From contig JANQLS010000202.1 of the NCBI GenBank assembly GCA_028280485.1, forward strand, positions 1 through 64,000: a DNA stretch of 64,000 nt, written 5' to 3'. Numbering within the stretch: the first letter of the stretch is position 1; each line of letters starts with the position of its first letter. Position numbers and translations under genes: made by a program. The notes beneath the pieces were generated by a model. It saw only the letters and a list, made by a program, of their open reading frames with translations. It had not been told where the DNA came from and did no database searches. Shown piece after piece: positions 19,348-30,129 of the stretch. The stretch is from Planctomycetota bacterium. Its GTDB lineage: Bacteria; Planctomycetota; UBA8108; JACQVS01.

Positions 19348-19755
19348 ATGGCTGAATTAGTTAAGACGCCCATCGACTTCCAGTCCGTCAATGCGAAGGT
19401 TGACGATCCTCATTCTGGCGCCATCATCACGTTCAGCGGTGTGGTCAGAAATAATAATCGAGACCGAAACGTGCTCGCGATTGATTACCATGCTTACGAG
19501 GAGATGGCTTTAGAACAATTAAAGCGTATCGAAACGGAAGTCAATGAACGCTGGCCCACTCTCAAAGTTTATATCGTTCACCGAATCGGCTACCTCGAAG
19601 TCGGAGAGTCGAGTGTTTATATAGCCATCGCCTCCCCCCACCGAAAAGAAGGTTACGAAGCATCCCAATATGCCATCAACCGAATTAAAGAAATCGTCCC
19701 CATCTGGAAAAAAGAAATCTACGACGATGGTTACGCATGGATCGAAGGATCCTAA
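19348..19755 (+). CDS. moaE: Molybdopterin synthase large subunit MoaE
   Basis: 'GAIITFSGVVRNNNRDRNVLAIDYHAYEEMA...YIVHRIGYLEVGESSVYIAIASPHRKE...PIWKKEIYDDGYAWIEG'. Confidence 0.95.
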   Translation: MAELVKTPIDFQSVNAKVDDPHSGAIITFSGVVRNNNRDRNVLAIDYHAYEEMALEQLKRIETEVNERWPTLKVYIVHRIGYLEVGESSVYIAIASPHRKEGYEASQYAINRIKEIVPIWKKEIYDDGYAWIEGS

Positions 19756-19778
19756 GCTTAATAAACGGCCGAATGGAT

Positions 19779-22700
19779 TCAACCCGTTTTAAGCGGTACT
19801 TCAATCATCATGATGTTGTTTTCCAAAATCCGGGTATACCCACCATTCTCTGGTTTAATTTTCGATCGCACATGCCTATTCGATCTCTCATAATTTCGTC
19901 GACTAATAGGCTGTTTAAAAATTAAACTGTCCGACTGAAGCTTAAACTTCACAAGTTTTTCAACATCGGAGTCTGGCATATCCCACAAAAGATACACTCG
20001 ATTTTTAATGGGATGCTCAAACGGGAAAACGATATTCATTCCGAAGACCTGAACGTTTTTGTTAAATAATCGATAACGTTGGTAAGCGTTCTTCTTCGAC
20101 TTCAGGCCGTGCTTGTCGACCAAGGCTTGAGTTCGGTCCGGATCAAATGTAACTCTAAGGCTAATTTCTTTTTCTTCGGGACCCAGTTCGCCGTATGACT
20201 CAGCTCTGATATATTTAGAATCTCCTCCCAAAACCAACCATGTGATTTGCCCCCCAGTCATCCAATCTGGCACCGTGAGCTTGAGTCGACAGGTCTTTTT
20301 TTGTTGATTTAAAGTAGCACTCACCTCTGGCAAATTTTGAAGATTCAAACTGTCATAAAATCGCCAACTTCTTTTCGACCAAGGTGGCTGTTGAAGGTCA
20401 GCCTCAAAGTAATCGCTCTTTTCGGGACGGATCAATTCTTTGGCATTATCGACCAGGATTCGTGAATCGTTATACCCGTAGTGATAGTTGGTATTGGAAT
20501 AAGAAATGGGTGACTCCCCTGCGATCTCTAAGGAGTGTTCTTGTCGTCCCGATGAATAGATGGTCAAGTTCGCCTGAGTGATACCGATGGGCGATGATTC
20601 CCCGAAAAAATGAATGGAATTTATACTCGCCACACTCGAGCGCTGTTGAAGTATCGTACTTAAGAGCGGGATGGCTAAAACAGAGACGAGAGGAATGGTG
20701 ACCACTCCGATCCAAAGAGCCTTTCGCGCTTTTTTCTTTCGAAAGAAAATCAGAGGGACACCCCCGATGATCAAGGTGTAGATGGCGAGACTTCCGATGA
20801 TCACAACCAATAAGAAGTAGTCGATCAATTCTCCCAAGTACCCGTAGCTCGATCTCAAGACCATGGGGAAAGCGATGCCATCGCCCAAGGCCTGAATAAA
20901 TCGGTTCCAAAATTCTCGATTCTCAAGAGCTACGGGTAGGTAGTTCTCTTCAAGAGGGAAGGCGAGGTGAGCGACAAGGCCCCCACCCACATTTTTAACA
21001 TTGAGTAGAGAAACGGGCTCCGATTCACCAAGGTCCTCCTGAAGTTCGGCTCTTCCACCCGGAAACGCACCTAAAGTAAACTGACGATTTTCATAGGTGA
21101 TCGATCGAGTTTCTAGTCCAGAGAGCACCGACTTCCATCTCAACGTTCCCGCCAAGCCCGATGAGCTGGCGTTTCCCGTAAAGACGACCGTTCCTCCCAT
21201 CCTCAAATAATTGAATAAAGCCTGAGCTTGAGTGGCTCCCCAATTTTCTTGCGTGTCATCCAAATCGCCGACAAAAACGGCTCTGAGACCGTGGTAAAAG
21301 ATGGCGTCGGTCGGTAAAGACCAAACTGGTGCATGAGCGACGAAAGCTCGGTTCCCGTCGACCGCTACCTCTCGAAACTCAGTAGAAGTTTTAAACTCTT
21401 TCCCGATGAATAAATACCGAGATGGTATTTCATTACTCGATTGGTATCGAGAAACTGGAGATCGAATCTCAACCGAAAGAATCGGAGATAACAATTCTCC
21501 CTCGGGAACTTTGAAGACCATCTGACAATCGTCGTACTGGCGGTAGTAATTGCCTCTTCTCTCTTGGTGAATGAGCCAGCGAAAATACCGTTTGGTATTG
21601 GGACCAATCTCGAAAGTCTTCACTTCACTTTCGTACTTCGAATAACGAACGAAGTACTCTCCTCGAATCGTTTTATCCGTGGGATTATGAAGGAGAACAG
21701 TTGTGAAATCTCTTCCTTCGGTGAAGATCTTGCCATTGAAACCCCGGCTCGACTTTTCGATGATCAAATCCGTTGGGTTTTGGCTCGGTACTTTAAGTTC
21801 CACCTCTTGAGCTATGACCGAACTTCCGAAAGAAGCCAAGGTGAGGAAAGAGATAAAGATCAACCAAGATGCATTACGCAACTGGGGCTTTGGGCTCTCT
21901 CCTTCATCAGAAGCTTCATCTTTAGAGTTCGACTCGACTGAACTGATTTCAGCGATCTTATCTAATCTCGCCTTTCTCACTCTGAGGAATGCGAGTAGGG
22001 TAAATTGGCAAAAGAAAAAAATTCCTTGTACAGCAAAGAAAATGATCGCTCGCTCTTTATGAGACCAACCATCGATTGAAAGGTCCTCCACCACCAGAAT
22101 GGGAGAGCTTCCTGCGAGAATGACTCCAATATCTTTAAGCCGGGGAAAACCTTCTAGTGCCAGTCCCACTCCAGAACACATGAAGGCGAGGACTCCCATT
22201 ATGATGATATTTGAGCGAGGAAACGCAGCACTTTGGGTCCAACGAGAAAAGATACGGGAAAGCGCAAAGAGGTTGAGCCCAAAGATCGACATGGCTGAAA
22301 GAAAGATCAATCCATGCCGCTTGTAATTGAGAGAGATCCCCCCCCAACCTTTTGTATTCATAATCACTTCAATAATACTGACATGAATTAAAAAGTAGCT
22401 TGCAAGCAGAATTAAAAACTGAAGCCAGAGGACGGTTTCACGAGAAGGTTTCCAAGGACCCCATCGTTCAGTCCTATAAACTCGTGAAGCTGGGTCACAT
22501 TGGAAAAAAATCCAAACTAGTAAAATCAAACCGCAAACTATCATCGATCCCAGCAAACTATCATCTCGGAAAAATTGAGTACTCTGGGCCACATAAGTCC
22601 CTGCATAGATACAACCCGTCGTCCCGCCCCAAACAAATAACACAGGCAGAACTTCGATCGTGGCTCGAAGCATATCCGCCCAGCGCTTAACCCAACCGAC

Positions 22701-23669
22701 ACAGTTTTCATAGAAAAAGGCGACTTCAACTTTTCTCACTAATCCCCAACGAGCTTTTCGGAAGGATCGTTTTCTCCGATCTCCCTTGAAGGTCACGGCC
22801 CCAAAGACGTTCAATCCCGGCCCGAAATCTAACTTAGGACCTAAGACGATAATTAATAGAGAAACGAGGATGATGGTTCCCCAAGCGAGATAAGGGTAGA
22901 TAGAAAGCGGTATCGCCCAACTGAAGAAGACTGGATCATCGTTTAAGTAAGGTTGAAGACGTTGATAGTAATTCCCAAACTCACTCTCAAAAGGATCACC
23001 GATCCGAGACAACAGTCGAATGGGAACAAATTCAGCGATGTGAGGTCTCCAGAATATCACCCAATCCCGATCGATGATGACACTTAGGATGTTCCACAGA
23101 AAGAGCCCGATGATGGTCATCGGAACAGCGACCCATTCGCGAAAGGGGATCGACATCGCACAAGTCAGCGCCATGATGACGTTGCCGTAGAGAAAAAGAT
23201 GAAAATACCCACTCAAGATCGTTATAAAATCGACCTCAAGGAACAGGTTGATGCTAACGGCAAAGGGCAAAGTGATTAAATAAAGGACCAACTGATATAA
23301 ATTTCCCGACAGACAAGCCCCCAAGAAAAACAAGAGCGGGGAGGCTCCCGTAACCACGATCTGATCGAAGGATCGACTGGCTCGAGGTCCCTCGATGAAT
23401 CCACAGACCTTGATGGGTAAAAACAAAATGATGAAGGCCATGATCACGGCGAAATGATAGAAAAAAGCAATTTCGCGAGTGGCACCCGTGTCTGAACTCG
23501 AGAGTTCCTGAGCGAAGTAAGCAAAGAGAATTCCGTGCGTGAGGGTCAAGCCTCCCGTCAAAAGGAAGAAAACCCACCCCAAACGACCACCGGTAAAATG
23601 GGTCGCGAGCTGTCGGCCCAAGATGGGATTGTTGATCACGCGGTTTCGAATCGATTGAAAGACACTCAC
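19779..23669 (-). CDS. ABC transporter permease fused to a large extracytoplasmic region and a second membrane module
   Basis: N-terminal multi-TM ABC-2-like region; middle GATase/DUF4350-like 'NYLRMGGTVVFTGNASSSG'; C-terminal TM block 'DYFLLVVIIGSLAIYTLIIGGVPLIFFRKKK'; start overlaps the ATPase stop. Confidence 0.75.
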   Translation of the reverse strand: MSVFQSIRNRVINNPILGRQLATHFTGGRLGWVFFLLTGGLTLTHGILFAYFAQELSSSDTGATREIAFFYHFAVIMAFIILFLPIKVCGFIEGPRASRSFDQIVVTGASPLLFFLGACLSGNLYQLVLYLITLPFAVSINLFLEVDFITILSGYFHLFLYGNVIMALTCAMSIPFREWVAVPMTIIGLFLWNILSVIIDRDWVIFWRPHIAEFVPIRLLSRIGDPFESEFGNYYQRLQPYLNDDPVFFSWAIPLSIYPYLAWGTIILVSLLIIVLGPKLDFGPGLNVFGAVTFKGDRRKRSFRKARWGLVRKVEVAFFYENCVGWVKRWADMLRATIEVLPVLFVWGGTTGCIYAGTYVAQSTQFFRDDSLLGSMIVCGLILLVWIFFQCDPASRVYRTERWGPWKPSRETVLWLQFLILLASYFLIHVSIIEVIMNTKGWGGISLNYKRHGLIFLSAMSIFGLNLFALSRIFSRWTQSAAFPRSNIIIMGVLAFMCSGVGLALEGFPRLKDIGVILAGSSPILVVEDLSIDGWSHKERAIIFFAVQGIFFFCQFTLLAFLRVRKARLDKIAEISSVESNSKDEASDEGESPKPQLRNASWLIFISFLTLASFGSSVIAQEVELKVPSQNPTDLIIEKSSRGFNGKIFTEGRDFTTVLLHNPTDKTIRGEYFVRYSKYESEVKTFEIGPNTKRYFRWLIHQERRGNYYRQYDDCQMVFKVPEGELLSPILSVEIRSPVSRYQSSNEIPSRYLFIGKEFKTSTEFREVAVDGNRAFVAHAPVWSLPTDAIFYHGLRAVFVGDLDDTQENWGATQAQALFNYLRMGGTVVFTGNASSSGLAGTLRWKSVLSGLETRSITYENRQFTLGAFPGGRAELQEDLGESEPVSLLNVKNVGGGLVAHLAFPLEENYLPVALENREFWNRFIQALGDGIAFPMVLRSSYGYLGELIDYFLLVVIIGSLAIYTLIIGGVPLIFFRKKKARKALWIGVVTIPLVSVLAIPLLSTILQQRSSVASINSIHFFGESSPIGITQANLTIYSSGRQEHSLEIAGESPISYSNTNYHYGYNDSRILVDNAKELIRPEKSDYFEADLQQPPWSKRSWRFYDSLNLQNLPEVSATLNQQKKTCRLKLTVPDWMTGGQITWLVLGGDSKYIRAESYGELGPEEKEISLRVTFDPDRTQALVDKHGLKSKKNAYQRYRLFNKNVQVFGMNIVFPFEHPIKNRVYLLWDMPDSDVEKLVKFKLQSDSLIFKQPISRRNYERSNRHVRSKIKPENGGYTRILENNIMMIEVPLKTG

Positions 23670-24583
23670 GATACAATCCCCTTCGTACTTTCAAGAAACA
23701 AGGTTTCCAAGTCGACTTTCTTTCGACTGAAAGCATGTACTTCAACCCCCGCCTCCAGCAGAGCCTCTAAGATCGCATTGGAGTTTTCGGTGATGAGCTC
23801 GGCCTCCAATGAATCGGAAACCTCTTTCACCGAACTCACAATTTCAATCGATTGGAGAAGCTCTTTGGTTCGCTCAACATCCCCTTCGGGCACCTCTAAT
23901 TTCACCACCGTTTGTTCGGATTGCTTAGCACTTTCAAGTGAACCCTGCCAGGCAACCTTACCTTGTTCGATAATCCCGATATCCGTACAAATTTCTTCAA
24001 GGTCAGCGAGAATGTGGCTGGAGATCACGATGGTCTTCCCCATCTTTCCCAGCTCCATCAACAGGACTCGAATTTCAATTCTCGCCCGGGGATCGAGTCC
24101 ACTCGCCGGCTCATCCAAAATGAGAAGATCAGGATCGTGAAGCAATGTCTTAGCGAGACAAAGGCGTTGCCTCATTCCCGTCGACAGAGCGGGAGTCAGT
24201 TCGTTTCGCAAGCCCCCGAGATCGGTGAGCGTCAAAACATCTTGAATACGGTTATTGAGCTCACTTCCCCCCAATCCGTAACATCGGCCGAAAAAAAGCA
24301 GGTATTCTTCACAACTCAAACCGGGAAAGGCTCCAAAAGCGTCGGGCATGTAACCTAATTGCCGACGGATCAACTCCGGCTTTTCGATGACACATTTATC
24401 GTTGATGACCACTGTGCCTTCATCGGGCTTGATCAAAGTTGCGATTATTTTAAGCGTGGTGGTTTTGCCCGCCCCATTCGGCCCGATGAGTCCGAAGATA
24501 CTTCCTCGGGGGATATCTAAGTCGATGGAATCAACCGCGGTCTTATCATCAAAAAACTTACTTACACCTCGAATCTCAATCAT
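23666..24583 (-). CDS. ABC transporter ATP-binding protein
   Basis: Walker A GPNGAGKTT, signature LSTGMRQRL, Walker B LLILDEPASGLDP. Confidence 0.95.
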   Translation of the reverse strand: MIEIRGVSKFFDDKTAVDSIDLDIPRGSIFGLIGPNGAGKTTTLKIIATLIKPDEGTVVINDKCVIEKPELIRRQLGYMPDAFGAFPGLSCEEYLLFFGRCYGLGGSELNNRIQDVLTLTDLGGLRNELTPALSTGMRQRLCLAKTLLHDPDLLILDEPASGLDPRARIEIRVLLMELGKMGKTIVISSHILADLEEICTDIGIIEQGKVAWQGSLESAKQSEQTVVKLEVPEGDVERTKELLQSIEIVSSVKEVSDSLEAELITENSNAILEALLEAGVEVHAFSRKKVDLETLFLESTKGIVS

Positions 24584-24778
24584 GCAGTCCCCATCCTTTT
24601 CAAGCCTTCTGAGACCCTCTTCTCATGTACAGAGTCGAATGAACTGCCACCCTTGCTGATGACTCTCAACTGTAATTTAGAAATTGGATTCATAGAGTTC
24701 AAACTTCCAGCGTCTCAATTGAGGTTTTAAAATTTCAGAGTTTCCTTAAAAAAATTGGATCTTAAGCTGGGGCTCGAT

Positions 24779-26455
24779 TCAAGTTTCAGGAATGTCCTTT
24801 CGGCGAGTCGGAAAGCGTTGCACGATTGGAAACTTTCTCCCTGGTCCGAATGCTTTAGTGGTTATTCGTATACCTGGAGCCGCTTGCTGCCTCTTGTATT
24901 CGTTGAGGTTCACCAACCGGAGCATCCTTTCAACGGTTTCGGGATCGTAACCGAGATCGATAATTTCATCGGGAGATTTCCCCTTTTCCACATAATTGAA
25001 AAGGATGTCATCTAAAACTTCGTACTCAGGCAGGCTATCCTGATCGACCTGGTCGGGTCGGAGCTCAGCTGAAGGAGGTTTTTCGATAACCGAAACGGGG
25101 ATGACTTCTCGGCCTCTCACCTCATTGATCTGACGACACATATCGTAAACCAAAATTTTGGGTACATCGGAAATCACGGCGAGCCCTCCGCACATATCCC
25201 CATAGAGCGTGCAGTATCCGACGGCCAATTCTGATTTGTTTCCCGTCGTCAATAAGAGAGCGCCCAACTTATTCGACATCGCCATCAAGATCAGCCCGCG
25301 GCTTCTCGCTTGAAGGTTTTCTTCGGTGACGTCTTCAGGTAAATCTTTGAAAGCGGGTTCAAGAGTTTTAAGAGCCGAAGAAAAAATCGATTCGATGGGA
25401 AGGCTCAGATACTGAATACCTAAATTCTTGGCTAAAAGCTCAGCATCGGTCTTGCTTCCCTCGGATGAGTATCGAGAGGGCATCGAAACTCCGATGACAT
25501 TTTCAGCTCCTAAAGCTTCTTGAGCTACAACGGCGACGAGCGTCGAATCAATCCCCCCACTCAATCCGATGACGGCTTTTTTAAATCCGGTCTTCCCCAA
25601 GTAATCCTGAGTTCCTAAAACCAATGCTCGATACGCTTCTAATGCATCCCCTTCTCGAACGGCTTCGATCGGTGAGGGTAAGGCGCTCAAGTCGACAGAG
25701 ATTCGCTCCTCCTGAAATTTCTTACCCTGAACGATCAACTGACCTTTACGATCAAAGATAAGACTCTCACCATCGAAGACCAAAGTGGTGTTGCCTCCCA
25801 CCAGGTTACAGTAGATCAATTCGACGGCATGTTTTTTTGCTAAGCTCGCGAGCATCTCTTGCCGAAAGAGCCCTCGGCCGATGGAATAAGGGGATGCCGA
25901 AATGACGATGAGAAGATCGGCTCCTGCTTGGGCGAGTTCTTGAATGGGGTCTCGCTGGTAGAGTCGCTCCGGCCAAAATCCTTCTTCGTTCCAAGCATCT
26001 TCACAAACGGCAAGGCCGAGCTTCCTGCCCCGAAATTCCAAGACTTGATGGGCGCTACCTGGTTCAAAGTAACGGGCTTCATCGAAAACATCATAGGTCG
26101 GTAATAGAGCTTTGTGTTGACGCCCGACGACCTTTCCCTCTTCGATAAGAATGGCTGAATTATAAATGGGTTTTCCGTAATCGACCTGTTGTCGCCGAGT
26201 CAGGTTTCCCAGAATGATCGCGGTTGAATGGCCTTGAGTTAACGCGACCACTCGATCTTCGTAGGATTCCGCGCTCGCAATAAAATCTTCTCGCTCCAAC
26301 AAATCTTCAGCAGGATATCCAGGAAGAGCTTGTTCAGGAAAAATCAATAAGTCGACTCCTTGATCGAGGGCCTCTTTGTAGGCCTGTTCAAGCAATCGGA
26401 AATTTCCTTCAAAATCTCCTACTGTGGTATTGATCTGTGCTAAGAGAACTTTCAT
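24779..26455 (-). CDS. nadE: Glutamine-dependent NAD+ synthetase
   Basis: Nitrilase domain (MKVLLAQINTTVGDF) plus PP-loop SGGIDSTLVA; start adjusted to the internal Met. Confidence 0.95.
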   Translation of the reverse strand: MKVLLAQINTTVGDFEGNFRLLEQAYKEALDQGVDLLIFPEQALPGYPAEDLLEREDFIASAESYEDRVVALTQGHSTAIILGNLTRRQQVDYGKPIYNSAILIEEGKVVGRQHKALLPTYDVFDEARYFEPGSAHQVLEFRGRKLGLAVCEDAWNEEGFWPERLYQRDPIQELAQAGADLLIVISASPYSIGRGLFRQEMLASLAKKHAVELIYCNLVGGNTTLVFDGESLIFDRKGQLIVQGKKFQEERISVDLSALPSPIEAVREGDALEAYRALVLGTQDYLGKTGFKKAVIGLSGGIDSTLVAVVAQEALGAENVIGVSMPSRYSSEGSKTDAELLAKNLGIQYLSLPIESIFSSALKTLEPAFKDLPEDVTEENLQARSRGLILMAMSNKLGALLLTTGNKSELAVGYCTLYGDMCGGLAVISDVPKILVYDMCRQINEVRGREVIPVSVIEKPPSAELRPDQVDQDSLPEYEVLDDILFNYVEKGKSPDEIIDLGYDPETVERMLRLVNLNEYKRQQAAPGIRITTKAFGPGRKFPIVQRFPTRRKDIPET

Positions 26456-26960
26456 AGAGGCATTAGATTGATAAGAAGGGTGAACCAAAGCCAAAGGATG
26501 CGGGAGAAGAGTGAAGCCCCTTCGCCAGACTGATGACTTTGGATTTTGAGAGTTAAGAGAAAGAATTTGCGCAGGGCTCGGTAAAGAAGGACGCTTCCTC
26601 TGGGATTCCCGAGTACAGCCACAAAAATATCATGACTCCCGGGGAAGTTCGAGCACACGGGACAGAGAACTCAAGAAAATTGAGGATTCCTAAAATAGCC
26701 GATAATTATTTCCTGCTGAATCAATAGATTTAGTTACGAATTCTTCCCCTTGGAGGAACTACTTGATTTGGATTCCTCCTTCAAAGCCTCCCTGATTCGA
26801 TTTATACTTTCATGGGTTCTCCCGATAGCCATGAGAACTCCTGTGGTTAAATCATGTGGTTAAATACAGCACAAGCATTGTAAACTCTCAGTGGAAGCAT
26901 TTTAGATTAACCACAACGATTTGAGATCTTTTCGATTCGCAAATGAGTTTTTGATCCTCA

Positions 26961-28592
26961 ATGATCAATGTAACAAGGACCCCCATCATGACTGCTACCC
27001 GGTATCCCTGGAACCGAAAATTAGTGACTCACGCCCAAACATGGATTCTCATGGGGGTCATCATCATCGTCCTCAACTCTTGCCAAACCGCAGGAGAGGG
27101 AACCGTCGTCACGAGCTCTCCCGAACCGACGGCTAATGAAAAACAAGCCACCGCTCCAGAGGGAAAAAAGAAGACTCAAGGGAATAAGAAAAAATCGATC
27201 ATCCCTGAAGTTCCGAAAGATGTCCCTCCCGTGGATGTGTCGATGTACGTCAACGAAAATAACACGATCTCAGAAAACATGGCTGCCATCGGGGATGTGA
27301 TGCGAGCGATCGAGGGAGAATTTGGCGCTCGCCTACCTCCTGAAGATGATCCACGACGAAAGCATCCTCTCTTTGCTCGGTTTTACTCCACTCGAAACAA
27401 AATATATGAACTCTACTCTGAGGGTGAATTCACTTTAGATCAGCACATGGAGCTGTGTAATAACCTTCAACGCTTCGGCCTCTTCTTCAACGAACTGGCA
27501 ACTCAACACTGTGAACTCTTTATCGCCCACGAAGAAAGTGAAAAAGATCGTCAAACGAAAACCAATGCGATCGGAGTTCTGGCCTCGCTTCATTTAAAAG
27601 CTCAACGATATAAAGATGCCGCCGAAATCTATCGTCAATACATCGATCGTGAGTGTAGCTTAGAACGTCAAAACGAACAATTAGAACGCCTCCCCCCTGA
27701 ATGCCGAAAGTTGATCACGTACAACTTGCCCTTCGTTCTCCATCGCATGAAGGATACCGATGCGATGGAACAATTACTGGAAGAAGTTTGGGCTTACGGA
27801 TACGAGAAACCTCAGGACACCTTTTATTTAAGGTCCTACCTCCTCCAAGATCTTTGGAGCACAGGAAATCTCGATAGCATCGATCGACTCACCAAAGAGA
27901 TCCTTAAACTCAAGATTTGGGGAAAAAATAAAGCACCTTCAAATAATGAAGGTCTCGTCGCTGCTGCTTTGAGCGCGCGTGCTCGCTTACTCTATCTGAG
28001 AAAAGGCTGTTATAAAGCTCGCTCCGTTTATTTGGATTACGAATTTGATAACGGCGAGATCAAGCCCGAATGGCATCAGGATAATATCAAAATCCCCGTC
28101 GCGGCACTCTGCCAAAAAGCCCCAGCGGTCAACATCAAGGAATGGGTGAACAATAAAAAGCCTCAAGTTCTTCCCGGAAAACCCAAATTAGACCTCCCCA
28201 TTCTTCTTCACATGGTGGATGCCCAATTTCCAGCCTCCCTGGTCACCCTGAAGTTCATCAACACTTTAGCGAAGGATTTCGAGGGAAAAGCGCAGGTCAT
28301 CAGCCTCGTAAAACCGAGTAATAAATTCTTTAACTCCGTGACGATGAAAAACGAGGAAGATCTCGATGCTGAGGGTTTCAAAAAAGCATTAATGGCTTTT
28401 TGTAAGGATGCCGACATCACTCAACCGATCTCGGCAAGTGAGGTGGAGCCCGTTCTCAAAGGATACTTAGCGACTCAGTTCTTTCCGACGATCGTTCTCA
28501 TCGACAAAGAAAACACCATCGTCGCCTACTCGGCGGGACTCCCCTACGATGAAGGTTGGAAGGTTTTACTGGAATCGATGACCAAGAAATGA
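26961..28592 (+). CDS. Lipoprotein with TPR-like middle and possible thioredoxin-like C-terminal region
   Basis: Lipobox-like 'IIIVLNSC'; start may be 26988. Confidence 0.6.
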   Translation: MINVTRTPIMTATRYPWNRKLVTHAQTWILMGVIIIVLNSCQTAGEGTVVTSSPEPTANEKQATAPEGKKKTQGNKKKSIIPEVPKDVPPVDVSMYVNENNTISENMAAIGDVMRAIEGEFGARLPPEDDPRRKHPLFARFYSTRNKIYELYSEGEFTLDQHMELCNNLQRFGLFFNELATQHCELFIAHEESEKDRQTKTNAIGVLASLHLKAQRYKDAAEIYRQYIDRECSLERQNEQLERLPPECRKLITYNLPFVLHRMKDTDAMEQLLEEVWAYGYEKPQDTFYLRSYLLQDLWSTGNLDSIDRLTKEILKLKIWGKNKAPSNNEGLVAAALSARARLLYLRKGCYKARSVYLDYEFDNGEIKPEWHQDNIKIPVAALCQKAPAVNIKEWVNNKKPQVLPGKPKLDLPILLHMVDAQFPASLVTLKFINTLAKDFEGKAQVISLVKPSNKFFNSVTMKNEEDLDAEGFKKALMAFCKDADITQPISASEVEPVLKGYLATQFFPTIVLIDKENTIVAYSAGLPYDEGWKVLLESMTKK

Positions 28593-28633
28593 TTCTTCTT
28601 CGTTAAAAGCAAAACAAAGATCAGTTTTTAAAC

Positions 28634-29983
28634 TTAATTTTTGAACAATGCATCGTGAAGGCATTTGATCGCCTTCCTCGAATATTCTTGACCGGTGATG
28701 AAGCTAAAATTAATTCGCGTTGCTCCGTAGGAGATCATATCTACTGGTATCGCCTCTTCGTGAATGATCTCAAGCACCTTAGCTGCGATCCCCCGCCTTT
28801 CTCCTAACAGTTGCCCCACGACACTCACGATACACTTATCCCCCTTCACTTCGACCTCTTCACTGAACTCTTTTAGCTTTTTAACAACGGGATCGAGGTC
28901 TACATTTTGGTCGGTGCTCATCGAAACACTGACTTCAGATGTTGCGATCATATCGATGATGACTTTGTGATCGGAAAAGACATCCGAAATTTTCTTCATA
29001 AAGCCATATTGATCTAACATGGGGCTGGCGATCACATTCACCACCACCACATCCTTCTTAGCGGTGACGGATTTCAGGGTTAGATCTTCCGCCCCTAAGG
29101 ACTCGACGATTTGAGTGCCTTCGTACTCAGGACGATTCGTATTGAGGACGCGAATTGAAATTCCATGTTGTCGAGCCGGATTCATGGTTGAAGGGTGAAG
29201 CACTTTAGCTCCATAAAAGGCAAGCTCACTTGCCTCTTTGAAGGATAACTTTTTCAAACAATAAGCATCTTCGACAATGCGGGGATCTGCCGTGAGAACG
29301 CCATCCACATCGGTCCAAATTTGAATTTCTTCAGCCCCTAAAGCTGCACCGAACAAAGCCGCTGTATAATCACTCCCACCTCGCCCTAAGGTGGTGATAG
29401 CAGTTCGCTCTTTGTCGATTTGACACTTTCCAATGTATCCCGTGATCACCGGAACCTTATCGATTCCAGTCAAGGCCTCTTGAATGCGTCTTTCGTAGCC
29501 GGGTAAAGGTTTGGCCCCCCCGAAATTATCATCGGTAATCATACCGATGTCAGGAGCTTCAAAAGCTTGAGCCGGAATCCCGATGGAATCTAAATGAGCC
29601 GCAACGATTCTTGAGGAGAGGCGTTCACCGAAGGAAACAAAATAATCCATCGTTCGAGGGGTGCATTCTCGAATGAGCCACATCCCGCGATTCAAGTCTT
29701 CAAATTCTTTGAACAGCGGCTCGACGAGATCTTCTGAAAGTGAGAGATCTTTCAAGATTTCGCGGTGAACGTTCAATATTTCTTCGCGCTTGGCGGCAGC
29801 TTCAACTCGCTTCGATGGTTGAAGAAGAAGTTCCTTAAGAGCAAAGAACTTGTTAGTAATCCCGCCGACAGCCGACACCACCACTGCGGGAGAACGGTCG
29901 AGATTGGCTTTTACAATCTCGGCTACTCGCCTAATCTGATTCGCATTTCCAACTGAGGTGCCCCCAAACTTCATCACGATCAC
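28634..29983 (-). CDS. lysC: Aspartate kinase
   Basis: MKFGGTSVGN, TTLGRGGSDYTA, C-terminal ACT domains. Confidence 0.93.
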   Translation of the reverse strand: MIVMKFGGTSVGNANQIRRVAEIVKANLDRSPAVVVSAVGGITNKFFALKELLLQPSKRVEAAAKREEILNVHREILKDLSLSEDLVEPLFKEFEDLNRGMWLIRECTPRTMDYFVSFGERLSSRIVAAHLDSIGIPAQAFEAPDIGMITDDNFGGAKPLPGYERRIQEALTGIDKVPVITGYIGKCQIDKERTAITTLGRGGSDYTAALFGAALGAEEIQIWTDVDGVLTADPRIVEDAYCLKKLSFKEASELAFYGAKVLHPSTMNPARQHGISIRVLNTNRPEYEGTQIVESLGAEDLTLKSVTAKKDVVVVNVIASPMLDQYGFMKKISDVFSDHKVIIDMIATSEVSVSMSTDQNVDLDPVVKKLKEFSEEVEVKGDKCIVSVVGQLLGERRGIAAKVLEIIHEEAIPVDMISYGATRINFSFITGQEYSRKAIKCLHDALFKN

Positions 29984-30129
29984 GGTTCGAAATCTCCAGC
30001 ATTCACGATTTAAATATCTTATAGGCTCACTCGATCGACCTCAGGAAGAGGGAATGGGATCGAGGAACAGAAAGTTGTCAGGAATTTGATCTGTCTCAAT
30101 CTGGAGGGGTTTCACGACGCCATCCTGAG

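Noticed and set aside
23535-24140. 201-aa plus-strand ORF
   Set aside because: Antisense over the well-supported ABC ATPase and the permease start; no recognisable domain.
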